A DNA stretch of 64,000 bases from Methylocella tundrae (GTDB lineage: Bacteria; Pseudomonadota; Alphaproteobacteria; Rhizobiales; Beijerinckiaceae). The translations under genes and the position numbers were made by a program. Positions 45,258 to 56,051 of the stretch are shown here, one piece after another. The notes beneath the pieces are model-generated. The model searched no databases, was not told where the DNA came from, and worked only from the letters and a program-made list of their open reading frames with translations. The first letter of the stretch is position 1. Each line of letters begins with the position of its first letter. The stretch lies in NCBI RefSeq assembly GCF_901905185.1, contig NZ_CABFMQ020000013.1, positions 62,001-126,000 of the forward strand. The letters are read 5' to 3'.

Positions 45258-48200
45258 CTAGCGAAAATCCCGCGCCTTCACCTTTATCGTGTCGAGGCGG
45301 CGATCCTCGACGTAAATGTCGCGGCTCTTTGCTCCGGGTTGCGGTCGCTCGCGCGGATCGACGCCGGGGCCGCCGCGATGGAATTCGTCGCCGCGCCCGT
45401 GCGGCGGCGGAAAGACCGAATCGCGGTCGCCGATGGCCGCTAGCGCTGCTGACAGGTCAGTCAGAGTCCTGGCGACGAGATGCACAACCTCTCCTTCCCG
45501 TTGAACGCGGCCGGCGACGGCCAGCATGCCGGCGGAGAGGATGATGCGGCGTTGCTGTTCGAAGAGCTTTGGCCAGATGACGAGATTGGCGATGCCGGTC
45601 TCGTCTTCGATGGTGATGAACATGACGCCTTTGGCGGAGCCTGGCATCTGCCGGACGAGGACAAGCCCGGCGGTTTGAACGAAGCGCCCGTCGCGCGCCT
45701 GCATCACCTCGGAGCACGTTCCTATGCTCTTTCGATGCAGGTCGTCGCGCAGGAATGAGACGGGGTGAGCACGCAGCGTCAGCCCGACATGGCCGTAGTC
45801 CTCGACGACTTCGCGGCCAGCCGTCATCGGACGTAGCGCCACCGCCGGCTCATTGAGTTCCGCCAAGGGGTTGGCTTCGCGCGCCGACGCCGCGGCGAAG
45901 AGAGGGAGCGGCTCGTCGCGCAACGCCTTGATCGCCCAGAGCGCCTCGCGCCGGGCGAGTTTCAGAGATGGCTGGAAGGCGTCGGCCTCGGCGATCTGCA
46001 CCAGGGACGCGGCGGGAACGCCGGCGCGCCGCCACAGATCGTCGACTGACGCGAAGGGGCGGTCGGCTCGGACGCCGATGATCGCAGCGGCGTTGGCATT
46101 GGAAAGGCCCCTTGCCATGCGCAGGCCGAGCCGAACGGCGAAGCGGTCCTCGCCGGCCGGCTCCAGCGTGCAGTCCCAGCGCGAGGCGTTGGCGCAGATG
46201 GGACGAACCTCGACGCCGTGATCGCGGGCGTCGCGCACGATTTGCGCGGGCGCGTAAAAGCCCATCGGCTGCGCGTTGAGCAGCGCCGTGCAGAACACAT
46301 CCGGATGATGGCATTTGAGCCAGGACGAAGCGTAGGCGATGAGCGCGAACGAGGCCGCGTGGCTTTCGGGAAAGCCGTAACTGCCAAAACCCTCCAACTG
46401 CCTGAAGGTCTTTTCCGCGAACGCCTGCTCATAACCCCTGGCGACCATGCCGCCGACCAGTTTGTCGCGGAAATGCGAAACGCCGCCGGTGAATTTGAAT
46501 GTCGCCATCGACCGCCGGAGCTCGTCGGCTTCGGTGGCGGTGAAGCCGGCGCATTCGATCGCAACCCGCATCGCCTGCTCCTGGAACAAGGGCACGCCGA
46601 GCGTCTTGCCGAGCACTTTCTCCAACTCTGGCGTGGAGTAGACAACTGCTTCCCTGCCCTCGCGGCGGCGCAGATAGGGATGCACCATGTCGCCCTGGAT
46701 GGGGCCGGGCCTGACGATCGCCACCTCGATGACCAGATCATAGAAGGTGCGCGGCTTGATGCGCGGCAGCATGGCCATCTGGGCGCGGCTTTCGATCTGG
46801 AAGACCCCGATTGTGTCGGCCTTGCGGATCATCGCATAGGTGTTCGGATCCTCGGCCGGGATCGAGGCGAGGTCGAGCGCGACGCCTTTATGCTCGGCGA
46901 GGAGGTCGAGGCCGCGCTTCATGCAGGACAGCATGCCGAGCGCCAGGCAATCGACCTTCATGAATTTCAGCGCATCGATGTCGTCCTTGTCCCATTCGAT
47001 CACCTGCCTGTCCTTCATGGCCGCCGGCTCGATGGGGACGAGCTCGTCGAGCCGGTCGTGGGTGAGGACGAAGCCGCCCGGATGTTGCGAGAGATGCCGC
47101 GGGGCGCCGATCAGCTCGCGGGCGAGGTCGAGAGCCAGGCGCAGGCGCCGGTCGCCGGGATTGAGATTGAGCCCCTCGACGTGTTTTGGCTCGACGCCCT
47201 CCTTCGACCAGCCCCAAACCTCTGACGACAGCATCTTGATGAGGTCTTCGGGCAGGCCAAGCGCCTTGCCGACGTCGCGGAGCGCGCCCTTGGCGCGATA
47301 GCGAATGACGGTCGAGCAGAGCGCGGCGTGATCGCGGCCATAGGTCTGAAACACCCATTGCATGACGATCTCGCGCCGCTCGTGCTCGAAATCGATGTCG
47401 ATGTCCGGCGGTTCGCGGCGCTCCTCCGAGACGAAACGCTCGAACAAAAGGTCATTGCGCTCAGGGTCGATTGAGGTGATGCCGAGCACGTAGCAGACGG
47501 CGCTGTTGGCGGCGGAGCCGCGGCCCTGGCAGAGAATGTCCTGGCTACGGGCGAAGCGGACGATCGAATTCACCGTCAGGAAATAGGGCGCATAGCGCAG
47601 CTTCTCGATCAGACGCAGTTCATGCTCCAGGATGGCGACGACCTTGTCCGGCACGCCTTCGGGATAGCGCTCGGTCGCGCCTTCCCAAACCAGTCGCTCC
47701 AGCGCCTGCTGCGGCGTCAGGCCGGGGATCGCGGCCTCTTGCGGATATTGATAGGCGAGTTCGGCCAGCGAGAAGCGGCAGCGCTCCGTGATTTCGAGCG
47801 TGCGCGCCAGGGCTTGCGGATAGCGGCTGAAGAGCCGGACCATTTCCTGTGGCGGCTTCAAATAGCGATCGGCATGACGCTCACGCCGGAACCCGGCGTC
47901 ATCGATGGCGCAATTGTGCCGGATGCAGGTGACCACATCCTGCAGCATGCGCCGGCCCGGGACATGGAAGAGCACGTCATTGGCGGCGACGGTCGCAACC
48001 CCTGCCCGCGCCGCCATCTCCGACAGATGATGGAGCCGCAGCGCATCGTTCGGCCGCCGGCGCAGCGTCAGCGCCATATAGGCGCGGTCGCCGAAGGCTT
48101 GCGCGAGCTGGCGCAGCTGTCGCGCGCAGGCGTCATCGGCCTCGCCGGGAACGAGGATGACGATCAGGCCCTCGCCATAGGCGATGAGATCGGACCAGTC

Positions 48201-48527
48201 GAGCTGGCATCGCGCCTTGCCGCCGCGCCGCTTGCCGAGCGATAGCAACCGGCAAAGTTTTGCATAGGCGGGTCGATCGGTCGGATAGACGAGGACGGAC
48301 ATGCCGTCCGTCAGATCGAGGCGGCAGCCGACGACCAGGCGAACTCCGGTCGCCTTCGCCGCTTCATGGGCGCGAACGATTCCGGCCAGGCTGTCTCGGT
48401 CGACGATCGCGAGCGCCTCGATGCCGAGCTTCGCCGCCTCCGCGAATAATTCGTCGCAGGAGCTCGCGCCGCGCAGAAAACTGAAATGCGACGTACATTG
48501 CAGTTCGACATAGCGGGGGGCGCTCAT
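45258..48527 (-). CDS. dnaE2: DnaE2 (ImuC) error-prone DNA polymerase III alpha subunit
   Basis: 1089 residues from the ATG at [11 protein letters not shown], which overlaps the imuB stop (ATGA). The PHP domain is at about 5-250, and the polymerase core includes [22 protein letters not shown] and [14 protein letters not shown] with its acidic residues, [29 protein letters not shown] and [24 protein letters not shown]; a C-terminal OB domain ends in RDFR. DnaE2 carries out translesion synthesis with ImuA and ImuB after DNA damage. It differs from replicative DnaE by shorter length and by its operon. Last gene of the LexA-controlled imuA-imuB-dnaE2 run. Confidence 0.95.
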   Translation of the reverse strand: MSAPRYVELQCTSHFSFLRGASSCDELFAEAAKLGIEALAIVDRDSLAGIVRAHEAAKATGVRLVVGCRLDLTDGMSVLVYPTDRPAYAKLCRLLSLGKRRGGKARCQLDWSDLIAYGEGLIVILVPGEADDACARQLRQLAQAFGDRAYMALTLRRRPNDALRLHHLSEMAARAGVATVAANDVLFHVPGRRMLQDVVTCIRHNCAIDDAGFRRERHADRYLKPPQEMVRLFSRYPQALARTLEITERCRFSLAELAYQYPQEAAIPGLTPQQALERLVWEGATERYPEGVPDKVVAILEHELRLIEKLRYAPYFLTVNSIVRFARSQDILCQGRGSAANSAVCYVLGITSIDPERNDLLFERFVSEERREPPDIDIDFEHERREIVMQWVFQTYGRDHAALCSTVIRYRAKGALRDVGKALGLPEDLIKMLSSEVWGWSKEGVEPKHVEGLNLNPGDRRLRLALDLARELIGAPRHLSQHPGGFVLTHDRLDELVPIEPAAMKDRQVIEWDKDDIDALKFMKVDCLALGMLSCMKRGLDLLAEHKGVALDLASIPAEDPNTYAMIRKADTIGVFQIESRAQMAMLPRIKPRTFYDLVIEVAIVRPGPIQGDMVHPYLRRREGREAVVYSTPELEKVLGKTLGVPLFQEQAMRVAIECAGFTATEADELRRSMATFKFTGGVSHFRDKLVGGMVARGYEQAFAEKTFRQLEGFGSYGFPESHAASFALIAYASSWLKCHHPDVFCTALLNAQPMGFYAPAQIVRDARDHGVEVRPICANASRWDCTLEPAGEDRFAVRLGLRMARGLSNANAAAIIGVRADRPFASVDDLWRRAGVPAASLVQIAEADAFQPSLKLARREALWAIKALRDEPLPLFAAASAREANPLAELNEPAVALRPMTAGREVVEDYGHVGLTLRAHPVSFLRDDLHRKSIGTCSEVMQARDGRFVQTAGLVLVRQMPGSAKGVMFITIEDETGIANLVIWPKLFEQQRRIILSAGMLAVAGRVQREGEVVHLVARTLTDLSAALAAIGDRDSVFPPPHGRGDEFHRGGPGVDPRERPQPGAKSRDIYVEDRRLDTIKVKARDFR

Positions 48528-50047
48528 CCGAACACTCCATGCAGGAACCAGCGCTGCGAACCGGTCGAGGCGTCCTCGCCGTCGCCGGCGCGGTAGATCC
48601 AGTAGCGCTCGCCCGCCTCGTCCTCGACCTGAAAATAATCGCGCACCGCCGCCAGCTCGGCGTCGCGTTTCCACCATTCGCCGAAGACGCGCTCCGGGCC
48701 GTCGGCGCGTTTGACGCGGCGGCGGACGCCGCGCCAGGTGAAGCTGACCGGCGGATGATCGGGAAGCAGCGCAATGGCGTCGATCGGCTCCGGCGCCGGC
48801 AGCAGGCGCGAAGGCCGCGGCCAATGGCCTGGCCATGCCTCCCCGGCATCGGGAGCCAAGGGCGCGATCCGCTGGATCGAGCGTTCCGGGACATCGCTGG
48901 CGACCGGGGCAAACCGATAGAGGCGGCCTCCGCCGACGCGATTGGCGAGCGTGTCGATCAGGCCCGAGACATCGGCCTCCGGTTCCTCCGTCAGCGACGA
49001 GATCAGCTGTCTGGCGCCCAGGGGCTCGGCGACGGAGGCGGCGAGGCTCATGAACTCGATTCCGAAACCGGGATCGACAGTCTCGATCTTGTCGCAGAGC
49101 ATGCGGGTCAGACGCTTTACGTCGCGAATGGGCAGCGCCGTTCCGATGCGGACGGCTTTGACGCGCGCGTCGACGCGATGAAAGACCAGATCGAGGCGCC
49201 GCGCTCCGAGCCCTTTGGCCTCCAGCGCCTCGCAAAGCGCGCTGACGAGCTTGCCCACATAGCGGCGAAGCGTTTCCACTGCGGCGATCGGCTCGGCAAA
49301 GGCGCGATGAACCTCGATAAGCTCCGGCGGCCGCGCTGGATCGATCGGTTCGCTAAGCCGTCCCAAGGCCTGATCAAGGCGGCGGCCGAGTTCGGGACCA
49401 AAGCGCAGGGCGAGCGGGCCCCGGGGTTTTGCCGCCAATTCCCCAATCGCCTCAAAACCGAGGACGCGAAGGCCGTCCACGATATCCTTCGGCAGGCGGA
49501 GGGCGGCAATCGGCAGATCGAGGATCGCCTTGCCGCTCTCGCCCGGCGCGACGACGAGGATTGGACGCGCGGAAAAACGCGCCAGCGCATGAGCGGCGCC
49601 CCAGCTGTCGGCGAACGCGGCGCGGACGGCGACGCCAGAAGCTTCGATCCGCGCAACCATATCCCTCGCCATGGCGTCTTCGCCGCCAAAGAGATGCGCC
49701 GCGCCGAAAACGTCGATGACGATGCCGTCCGGCGGGTCGGCGGCGGCGATCGGCGCATAGCGTTTGAGCGCCCAAAGGGCGAGGCGCTCGAGCGCTTCGG
49801 CGTCGCCGGCCGGATCGGCGTCCTTGACGATGAGGCCTCGCGCCAGCGCCTGCGCCTTGGTCACGGGCATGCCGATATAGAGGCCCGCGGCTCCAGCGGC
49901 TCTGTCCGCGGCCATAACCACGCGCCGTCGCCCTTCCCTGCCGATGAGCACGAGCGGCGTCTCAGCCGGCGGCGCGGCGGCGCCCAATAGTCTTCTGATC
50001 CGATCCGTGGGCCAGGTCGGCAGGAAGAGCGAGGTGACCCTTGCCAT
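48524..50047 (-). CDS. imuB: ImuB, catalytically inactive Y-family polymerase-like protein
   Basis: About 507 residues from the ATG at [16 protein letters not shown]-family polymerase-like domain (about 5-350) with [18 protein letters not shown] in place of the usual catalytic SIDE motif, as known for ImuB. The C-terminal part (about 400-507) includes a [29 protein letters not shown] segment that is standard for this family. ImuB is the hub that links ImuA, DnaE2 and the beta clamp. It overlaps imuA by 86 bp and dnaE2 by 4 bp. Confidence 0.93.
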   Translation of the reverse strand: MARVTSLFLPTWPTDRIRRLLGAAAPPAETPLVLIGREGRRRVVMAADRAAGAAGLYIGMPVTKAQALARGLIVKDADPAGDAEALERLALWALKRYAPIAAADPPDGIVIDVFGAAHLFGGEDAMARDMVARIEASGVAVRAAFADSWGAAHALARFSARPILVVAPGESGKAILDLPIAALRLPKDIVDGLRVLGFEAIGELAAKPRGPLALRFGPELGRRLDQALGRLSEPIDPARPPELIEVHRAFAEPIAAVETLRRYVGKLVSALCEALEAKGLGARRLDLVFHRVDARVKAVRIGTALPIRDVKRLTRMLCDKIETVDPGFGIEFMSLAASVAEPLGARQLISSLTEEPEADVSGLIDTLANRVGGGRLYRFAPVASDVPERSIQRIAPLAPDAGEAWPGHWPRPSRLLPAPEPIDAIALLPDHPPVSFTWRGVRRRVKRADGPERVFGEWWKRDAELAAVRDYFQVEDEAGERYWIYRAGDGEDASTGSQRWFLHGVFG

Positions 50048-50723
50048 CGCAAGCCTCCACTTCAAAATCGGCGCTCTCGCCGGCGCGACAGCGGATCAAT
50101 TCGAGCCGCCACCTTGCGCGTCCGACGCCCTGGACCGGCAAAGCGGTTGAAGGAAGCCCGCTCACGCGCCAGCGGGTGACGGAGGCGGTCGGCTGTCCGA
50201 AATCGGCGGCCTCGGTGTGTCGCCGCCAGCGCCGGATGGCGATGCCGATGGCGCCGGAGGCCTCGGCCGCAAGCTCCAGCCGGCGCGAGGCGGTCATCGA
50301 GAGGCGCGCGACCTCGGCGACGACGCCGCCAAGCCCGCCGTGACGCAGGCCCTCCTCGAAGCAGGCGAGAACCGACTTCTCGTCGCCTGCCTCGACATAG
50401 ATCACACGACCCGGCGCCAGCCCCGCTTGCGCGAGCGCCGGGGCGAACAGATCCTGGCGCGTGACGCACCACAGGATTTTTCCGCGTATCCGGGCCACGA
50501 TCCCGGCTGAGAACAGCGCCGCAGCGGCGCCGTCGATCGCGCCATTGCCGCCGCCGGCGACCTCATGCAGCGCGCCGAGCGCCAGCCCGCCGCCCGGCAG
50601 ACGCCCGTCGATCTCCTTGATCCCGAACGGCAGCACCGCGCGACGGCGCGCCTGTCCGCCTTCAAGGCGCTGAATGCGCTCGCGAAGCTCGGCGACGACA
50701 GGATTGGCGGCGGTTTCATTCAC
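49962..50723 (-). CDS. imuA: ImuA, RecA-like SOS mutagenesis protein
   Basis: About 253 residues from the GTG at VNETAANPVVAELRE, downstream of GGAGG; a TTG ten codons upstream (50753) is an alternative start. RecA-like core with LPFGIKEIDGRLPGGGLALGALHEVAGGG and KILWCVTRQDLFAPALAQAGL, lacking a canonical Walker A GKS, as usual in alphaproteobacterial ImuA. It is the first gene of the mutasome operon, 50-60 bp after the LexA box. Confidence 0.9.
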   Translation of the reverse strand: MNETAANPVVAELRERIQRLEGGQARRRAVLPFGIKEIDGRLPGGGLALGALHEVAGGGNGAIDGAAAALFSAGIVARIRGKILWCVTRQDLFAPALAQAGLAPGRVIYVEAGDEKSVLACFEEGLRHGGLGGVVAEVARLSMTASRRLELAAEASGAIGIAIRRWRRHTEAADFGQPTASVTRWRVSGLPSTALPVQGVGRARWRLELIRCRAGESADFEVEACDGKGHLALPADLAHGSDQKTIGRRRAAG

Positions 50724-50772
50724 AGGACAAAAGGCCTCCGGCGGTCTTCCCAACGGGTTTTCGCGGTGATAT

Positions 50773-50787
50773 GTTCCCTATACGTTC
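50773..50787 (-). promoter_or_regulatory. LexA box (alphaproteobacterial direct repeat)
   Basis: GTTC at 50773-50776 and GTTC at 50784-50787 are separated by exactly seven bases, the GTTC-N7-GTTC direct repeat recognised by alphaproteobacterial LexA. It lies just upstream of imuA, and about 120 bp upstream of the divergent helicase gene, which may share it. Confidence 0.85.
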
Positions 50788-50910
50788 CTAACGAACCATG
50801 CGAGTCAATCGGCCGCATCAATCTTGATTGCCGCGGACCCGGAAGATCGAATGGCGAAAACCAAGGATCTCCGCCTGATCAATTCAGGATAACAGCAAGA
50901 TAGCGGGGCA

Positions 50911-52978
50911 TTGGTGAGCGCGGCGCATCTGGAGAAATTGAACGGGGAACAGCGCCGCGCCGTCGAGCATGGGGTTGGACGCGCCGACGGAGCCATCGGC
51001 GGTCCGCTTCTGATCATCGCGGGGGCAGGGTCCGGCAAGACAAACACGCTGGCGCACCGCGTCGCCCATCTTATCGTCAATGGCGCCGATCCGCGCCGCA
51101 TCCTCTTGATGACCTTTTCGCGTCGGGCGGCGGCCGAAATGAGCCGGCGCGTCGAGCGCATCTGCGGCGCGGCGCTGGGCAGGAACGCCGGCGCCGTCAC
51201 GGATGCGCTCGCCTGGGCTGGGACGTTTCATGGGATCGGCGCAAGGCTGCTGCGCGACTACGCCGAACAGATCGGCCTCGATCCGGGTTTCACCATCCAC
51301 GATCGGGAAGACAGCGCCGACCTTTTGAACCTCGCCCGGCACGAACTCGGCTTCTCCCGGATGGAGACCCGGTTTCCGACCAAGGGGACCTGCCTCGCGA
51401 TCTACTCCCGCGCCGTCAACGCGGAATTGCCGCTCGACGACGCGCTGCGCGATTTCTATCCGTGGTGCGCCGGATGGAGCGTGCAATTGCGCGAGCTCTT
51501 CGCGGCCTATGTCGAAGCCAAGCAGACGCAGAACGTTCTCGATTACGACGATCTCCTGCTCTACTGGGCGCAGACCGTCAGCGATCCGCTGCTCGCGGAC
51601 GATATCGGCGGCCGGTTCGACCATGTGCTGGTCGATGAATACCAGGACACCAACCGCCTGCAGTCCTCGATCCTGAAGGCGCTGAAGCCCGGCGGCGAGG
51701 GTCTCACGGTCGTCGGCGACGACGCGCAATCGATCTATTCCTTCCGCGCCGCCTCCGTGCGCAACATTCTCGATTTTCCCGCCGCCTTCAGCCCGCCGGC
51801 CGAGATCATCACGCTCGATCGCAATTATCGCTCGACCCAGCCGATCCTCGCCGCCGCCAATGGCGTCATCGATCTCGCTTCCGAGCGCTTCACCAAGAAC
51901 CTCTGGACCGAGCGTCAGTCGGGCGATCGCCCCCGCCTCGTCAGCGTTCGCGACGAGGCCGACCAGGCGCGCTATGTCGTCGAAAAAATTCTGGAGAACC
52001 GCGAGGGCGGCGCGGCGCTGAAGCTGCAGGCTGTCCTGTTCCGCGCCTCCCATCACAGCGGCCCGCTCGAGGTCGAACTGACCCGCCGCAACATTCCTTT
52101 CGTCAAATTCGGCGGCCTCAAATTCCTCGATAGCGCCCATGTCAAGGACATGCTGGCGATGCTGCGCTTCGCGCAAAACCCGCGCGACCGCGTCGCCGGC
52201 TTTCGCCTCATGCAGCTGCTGCCGGGCGTCGGGCCAACCTCGGCGCAGCGTGCGCTTGACCTGATGGCCGATCGGCCGGATCCATTTTCCGCGCTTTCCA
52301 GCATGCCGGCGCCGCCGCGCGCCGGCGCCGACTGGGTGAGTTTCGTGGAGACCTTGCTGCGGCTTGGCGCCGGCGAGGACGGATGGCCGGCGGAGATCGC
52401 GCAGGCCCGCCGCTGGTACGAACCCCATCTCGATCGCATCCACGAGGACGCTTCGAGCCGGCAAGCCGATCTTTTGCAGCTCGAACAGATCGCAGCCGGC
52501 TATCCATCCCGCGAGCGCTTCCTGACCGAGCTGACGCTCGATCCGCCGGACGCCACAAGCGATCAGGCCGGCGCGCCGCACCTCGACGAGGACTATCTGA
52601 TCCTGTCCACCATCCATTCCGCCAAGGGGCAGGAATGGAGGTCCGTGTTCATCCTCAACGTCGTCGATGGCTGCATTCCGTCCGATCTCGGCGCCGGAAC
52701 CACGGCCGAAATCGAGGAGGAGCGGCGTCTTCTCTACGTCGCGATGACGCGCGCGAAAGACGATCTGCATCTCGTCTTGCCGCAGCGCTTCTTCACCCAT
52801 GGCCAGAATGCGCAGGGCGACCGCCATGTCTACGCCGCGCGGACGCGCTTCATTCCCACTGCGTTGTTGCGGCTTTTCGAGATCGCCGCGTGGCCGCTTG
52901 CGACTGCGGGTGATGGGCGGCGCGCGGCGGCAGGTGCGCGTCGATGTCGGCGCACGCATGCGCGGCATGTGGCGATAG
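50911..52978 (+). CDS. UvrD/Rep-like ATP-dependent helicase, frame shift near its end
   Basis: SF1A helicase of about 685 residues. Walker A AGAGSGKT at 37-44, [52 protein letters not shown] and [16 protein letters not shown] are all intact. The expected C-terminus, [16 protein letters not shown] at 52937-52978, is in the +1 frame relative to the body, so one extra base (or a loss of two) lies between about 52895 and 52936. As written, the body frame runs on without stop into the SRAP gene, giving a 914-codon frame. The start is TTG/GTG. Divergent from imuA. Confidence 0.8.
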
Positions 52979-52989
52979 GAAGCTCGGCG

Positions 52990-53655
52990 ATGTGTAATTT
53001 ATACTCCATGACTCGTGGGCAGCAGGCAATCCGCGAACTTGCCCGCGTCATGAACGACAGGACGGGCAATTTGCCGCCCTTTCCGGGAATCTTTCCGGAC
53101 TATGCTGCTCCGATCGTGCGCAATCAGCCGGACGGCCGCGAACTCGTCATGGCGCGCTGGGGCATGCCCTCGCCTGTCTTTGCGTTGAAAGGCAAGAAAA
53201 GCGATCCAGGCGTCACGAATGTCCGCAATGTGAAGTCGCCGCACTGGCGTCGATGGCTCGCAGTCGAGCACCGCGCCCTCATTCCTTTCACGAGCTTCTC
53301 CGAGAACGAGGCGCTGCCTGACGGTTCTCGGCCGCCGGTGTGGTTCGCCTTCGACGAAAGCCGGCCCCTCGCTTTCTTCGCCGGAATTTGGACCAATTGG
53401 ACGTCGGTCCGGAAAGTGAAGGAAGGCGAGACGAACAACGACATCTTCGCGTTTCTGACGACGGAGCCGAACGCGGTCGTGGCCCCGATCCATCCGAAAG
53501 CCATGCCCGTCATTCTGACGACGAGGCAAGAGATCGACGTCTGGATGGACGCGCCCGCGACGGAGGCGCTCAAGCTGCAGCGGCCGCTTCCCGACGATGC
53601 CTTGATGATCGTGGCGAGGGGGCAAAAGAAGGATGAGGGAGGCCTCGCGGCCTGA
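52990..53655 (+). CDS. SRAP (HMCES/YedK-type) abasic-site DNA-protein crosslink protein
   Basis: 221 residues starting [17 protein letters not shown]. In this family the Met is removed and Cys2 reacts with the abasic site, so the gene must start at this ATG; AGGAAG seven bases upstream supports it. The active-site set is present: Cys2, FTSFSENE (glutamate near 104) and the histidine of [12 protein letters not shown]. The reading frame continues in from the helicase gene without a stop; this is explained by a frameshift in the helicase end rather than by a true fusion. It protects abasic sites in single-stranded DNA, fitting its place between repair genes. Confidence 0.88.
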   Translation: MCNLYSMTRGQQAIRELARVMNDRTGNLPPFPGIFPDYAAPIVRNQPDGRELVMARWGMPSPVFALKGKKSDPGVTNVRNVKSPHWRRWLAVEHRALIPFTSFSENEALPDGSRPPVWFAFDESRPLAFFAGIWTNWTSVRKVKEGETNNDIFAFLTTEPNAVVAPIHPKAMPVILTTRQEIDVWMDAPATEALKLQRPLPDDALMIVARGQKKDEGGLAA

Positions 53656-53723
53656 TCAACATGCTCGCGTGCGACGCTGATCGAAAGCGGGGGACGACCC
53701 TGCCCTATCGTCAGGACCGGCCT

Positions 53724-54809
53724 ATGCCGGCCGAGCCAACGCTGCGTCGCAAAATCATCCATATCGACATGGATGCGTTTTTCGCATCTGTGGAGCAGCG
53801 CGACAATCCCTGGCTACGCGGGCGCCCGGTCGCGGTTGGCGGATCGCGCGAGCGCGGCGTCGTCGCGGCCGCGAGCTACGAGGCCCGCAAATTCGGCGTT
53901 CATTCAGCGATGCCGTCCGTCATCGCGAAGCGGAAATGTCCGGACCTCATTTTCGTGAAGCCCCGGTTCGATGTCTACAAAGAAATCTCGCACCAGATGC
54001 GCGCGATCTTTGCCGAATACACGCCAATCATCGAACCGCTTTCGCTCGACGAAGCCTATCTGGACGTGACCGAGAATCTGAAGGGCATGTCCTCCGCGAC
54101 CAGAATCGCGGAAGAGATCCGGGCAAGGATCCGCGCTGAGACGAACCTCACCGCCTCCGCCGGCGTGTCGTACAACAAATTTCTGGCGAAGCTCGCGTCG
54201 GATCATCGCAAGCCAGACGGGCTGTTTGTGATCACGCCGAAGATGGGGCCGGCCTTTGTCGAGATACTGCCGGTGCGAAAGTTCCATGGCGTCGGACCCG
54301 CCACGGCGGCGAAGATGATGAGCCTCGGAATCGAGACGGGGCTCGACCTCAAGGCTTGTCCTCTCGCCTTTCTCCAGGAGCAATTCCGCAAGTCAGGGCC
54401 ATACTATTACTGGATCACGCGCGGGATCGACGAAAGGCCGGTTCGCGCCGATCGCATCAGGAAGTCGGTCGGCGCGGAAAACATTTTTGCCGCCGACCTC
54501 TTCACCTTTGATGCGGCGCGAGACGCGCTGCAGCCGATCCTGGACAAGGTTTGGCGCTATTGCGACAGCGCAGGATCGCGTGGGCGGACCGTGACGCTGA
54601 AAGTCAAATATGCCGATTTCCAGCAGATCACGCGAAGCCGGTCGGCCGCGTCGCCCTTCGCGACGCGCGCTGAGCTGGAACGGCAAAGCTTTGAGCTTCT
54701 CGCGCATCTTTTTCCGGTGGCAAAAGGCGTCCGGCTTCTCGGCGTGTCACTGTCCTCGCTGGACGAGGAGCGGACGAACGAGAAGCCTCAGTTGAGCCTG
54801 GGCCTCTAA
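53724..54809 (+). CDS. dinB: DNA polymerase IV (DinB), Y family
   Basis: 361 residues from the ATG at MPAEPTLRRK. Catalytic motifs are intact: IIHIDMDAFFASVEQRDNP (Asp) and PLSLDEAYLDVT (Asp-Glu), and the helix-hairpin-helix VRKFHGVGPATAAKM. The C-terminal little-finger domain runs to the end; no typical long clamp-binding tail, though QLSLGL at the very end is a good beta-clamp-binding motif. It follows the SRAP gene by about 70 bp on the same strand, so both may be transcribed with the helicase. Confidence 0.94.
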   Translation: MPAEPTLRRKIIHIDMDAFFASVEQRDNPWLRGRPVAVGGSRERGVVAAASYEARKFGVHSAMPSVIAKRKCPDLIFVKPRFDVYKEISHQMRAIFAEYTPIIEPLSLDEAYLDVTENLKGMSSATRIAEEIRARIRAETNLTASAGVSYNKFLAKLASDHRKPDGLFVITPKMGPAFVEILPVRKFHGVGPATAAKMMSLGIETGLDLKACPLAFLQEQFRKSGPYYYWITRGIDERPVRADRIRKSVGAENIFAADLFTFDAARDALQPILDKVWRYCDSAGSRGRTVTLKVKYADFQQITRSRSAASPFATRAELERQSFELLAHLFPVAKGVRLLGVSLSSLDEERTNEKPQLSLGL

Positions 54810-54892
54810 ATACGTCGGGCGGCGCCCAAGGCATCGGCGGCGGAGAATGCACGCGCCTCGCCGCGACGCAGGGGCGGCAAGGTCCGCGGCGT

Positions 54893-55084
54893 TTAAGATT
54901 TTCTTCGGTCTCCGCATTTTGCCTCGACAAACGTTCCCTTTTCAATATGTGAACGCGAGAATTCCTTTGCCGATCGTTCGTCCGGGCAAGATGCAGTCAT
55001 AATTGCGAAACCCTGCGGAGCCGCCATTTGATGGGGCACCCCTTTATGAAACACGGCCCATTCGGCCATCTTTGTGAATTCCAT
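54893..55084 (-). CDS. Small hypothetical protein
   Basis: 63 residues (or 58 from the internal ATG at MAEWAVFHKGVP). The sequence HKGVPHQMAAPQGFAIMTASCPDERSAKEFSRSHIEKGTFVEA looks like a compact real domain with charged turns, and it is lower in GC than the neighbouring dinB. No family name can be given. The remaining gap 54810-55146 has no other gene. Confidence 0.45.
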   Translation of the reverse strand: MEFTKMAEWAVFHKGVPHQMAAPQGFAIMTASCPDERSAKEFSRSHIEKGTFVEAKCGDRRKS

Positions 55085-55146
55085 ATTTCGGTTAGATGGG
55101 TTTATTGCTACCCAGTGTTATTGCATCACTCCCGGCGGGGGCGATC

Positions 55147-55737
55147 TCAGCCCAGGTGCAGCCATGCAATCCCGGCATCAAGTCCGGAGCGAACGGCTTC
55201 ACCTGATGCTATGCCAAAAAAGGCGCCCCAAGGGCTGGGCGCGACTATGATCACGAATAATCCAATCACAGCCCCGACGAGCGAGGGGAAGGCAATATAT
55301 TGGCCGATCGCCACCGATAAAAAAATACTCGAGCACGTGATGATCATTGTCGCAAAAAGCGCCTCGTAGCCCGCCTTGAATCCTGAACCCTTGACGATTT
55401 CGCTTGCTCCCGCGAGCACCGCGGCGGTCGAGGCGGCGCCGACGGCGTTAGGAGGGAACTCGCCCGCCTTTGCGAACGTAGGGCCAAAAGCGATCCCGAC
55501 TGATGTCGCTAAAATGAAAGGCGCTATGTCCGCGCGCGAGAAGTCTTTGTAGAGCCGTGTCGGCCCATAAAGGATACTTCCGATTCCTGCGGCCGCTCCC
55601 CCCACGATCGCTCCGATTATCGCAAGATTTGTTTCGTTTGCGTAGAAGGCGACGCAAGCGCATGTAACGGCCGTCAAGAGGGCCACCCCGGTGCGTTTCG
55701 GGAGGGAAACGTTAGCAGCTGCCGGTACTTCCGCCAT
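55147..55737 (-). CDS. Polytopic membrane protein of unknown function
   Basis: 196 residues with about five to six hydrophobic segments (about 16-31, 36-56, 72-88, 98-112, 122-145, 150-170), rich in Ala and Gly. No cofactor or transport motif recognised. It is isolated between the repair cluster and the STAND operon and is transcribed towards dinB. AT-richer than the repair genes. Confidence 0.6.
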   Translation of the reverse strand: MAEVPAAANVSLPKRTGVALLTAVTCACVAFYANETNLAIIGAIVGGAAAGIGSILYGPTRLYKDFSRADIAPFILATSVGIAFGPTFAKAGEFPPNAVGAASTAAVLAGASEIVKGSGFKAGYEALFATMIITCSSIFLSVAIGQYIAFPSLVGAVIGLFVIIVAPSPWGAFFGIASGEAVRSGLDAGIAWLHLG

Positions 55738-55852
55738 GTCGCAGGTCCTCGTCAGGGGCGTTTGCCCATCGTCGCGCCAACGTCGTGTTTCGAATAAAAA
55801 TTAGGCGCGGGCATCCGCCAGTTTGAGCATTATTGTTGCGCTGTACGTAATG

Positions 55853-56051
55853 GGGCTCTGCTTCAATCTCGGTGCAGTCTGTGGAATAAGGAAGAAGGGA
55901 ACCTGCTGAAACTGCTTGGGGTTCAGACAATTTCGGTCGCGTCATCCATGACGTTAAACTGCGCAGCCCCGCCGGACCGGATTCTCACGCGTTCTCGGCC
56001 GGTTACGGCGTGCCGCGACCGTGACCTTGCACCGAGATTGAAGCAGAGCCC
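55853..56051. mobile_element. 199-bp inverted-repeat element inserted in the fourth gene of the STAND operon
   Basis: A perfect 24-bp inverted repeat, at 55853-55876 and 56028-56051, bounds 151 bp that encode nothing recognisable. The ends begin GGGCTCTG, which recalls the GGCTCTGTT ends of IS6-family elements, so it may be an IS-derived MITE. No target-site duplication is visible. The gene frame entering at 56052 ends within the element (stop at 55923). Confidence 0.6.

Noticed and set aside
50884..52968. 694-codon minus-strand frame
   Set aside because: Antisense shadow of the UvrD-like helicase, no recognisable domain.
50911..53655. True helicase-SRAP fusion protein
   Set aside because: The natural helicase end is present one frame over and the SRAP Cys2 must be N-terminal, so an indel is the simpler reading.
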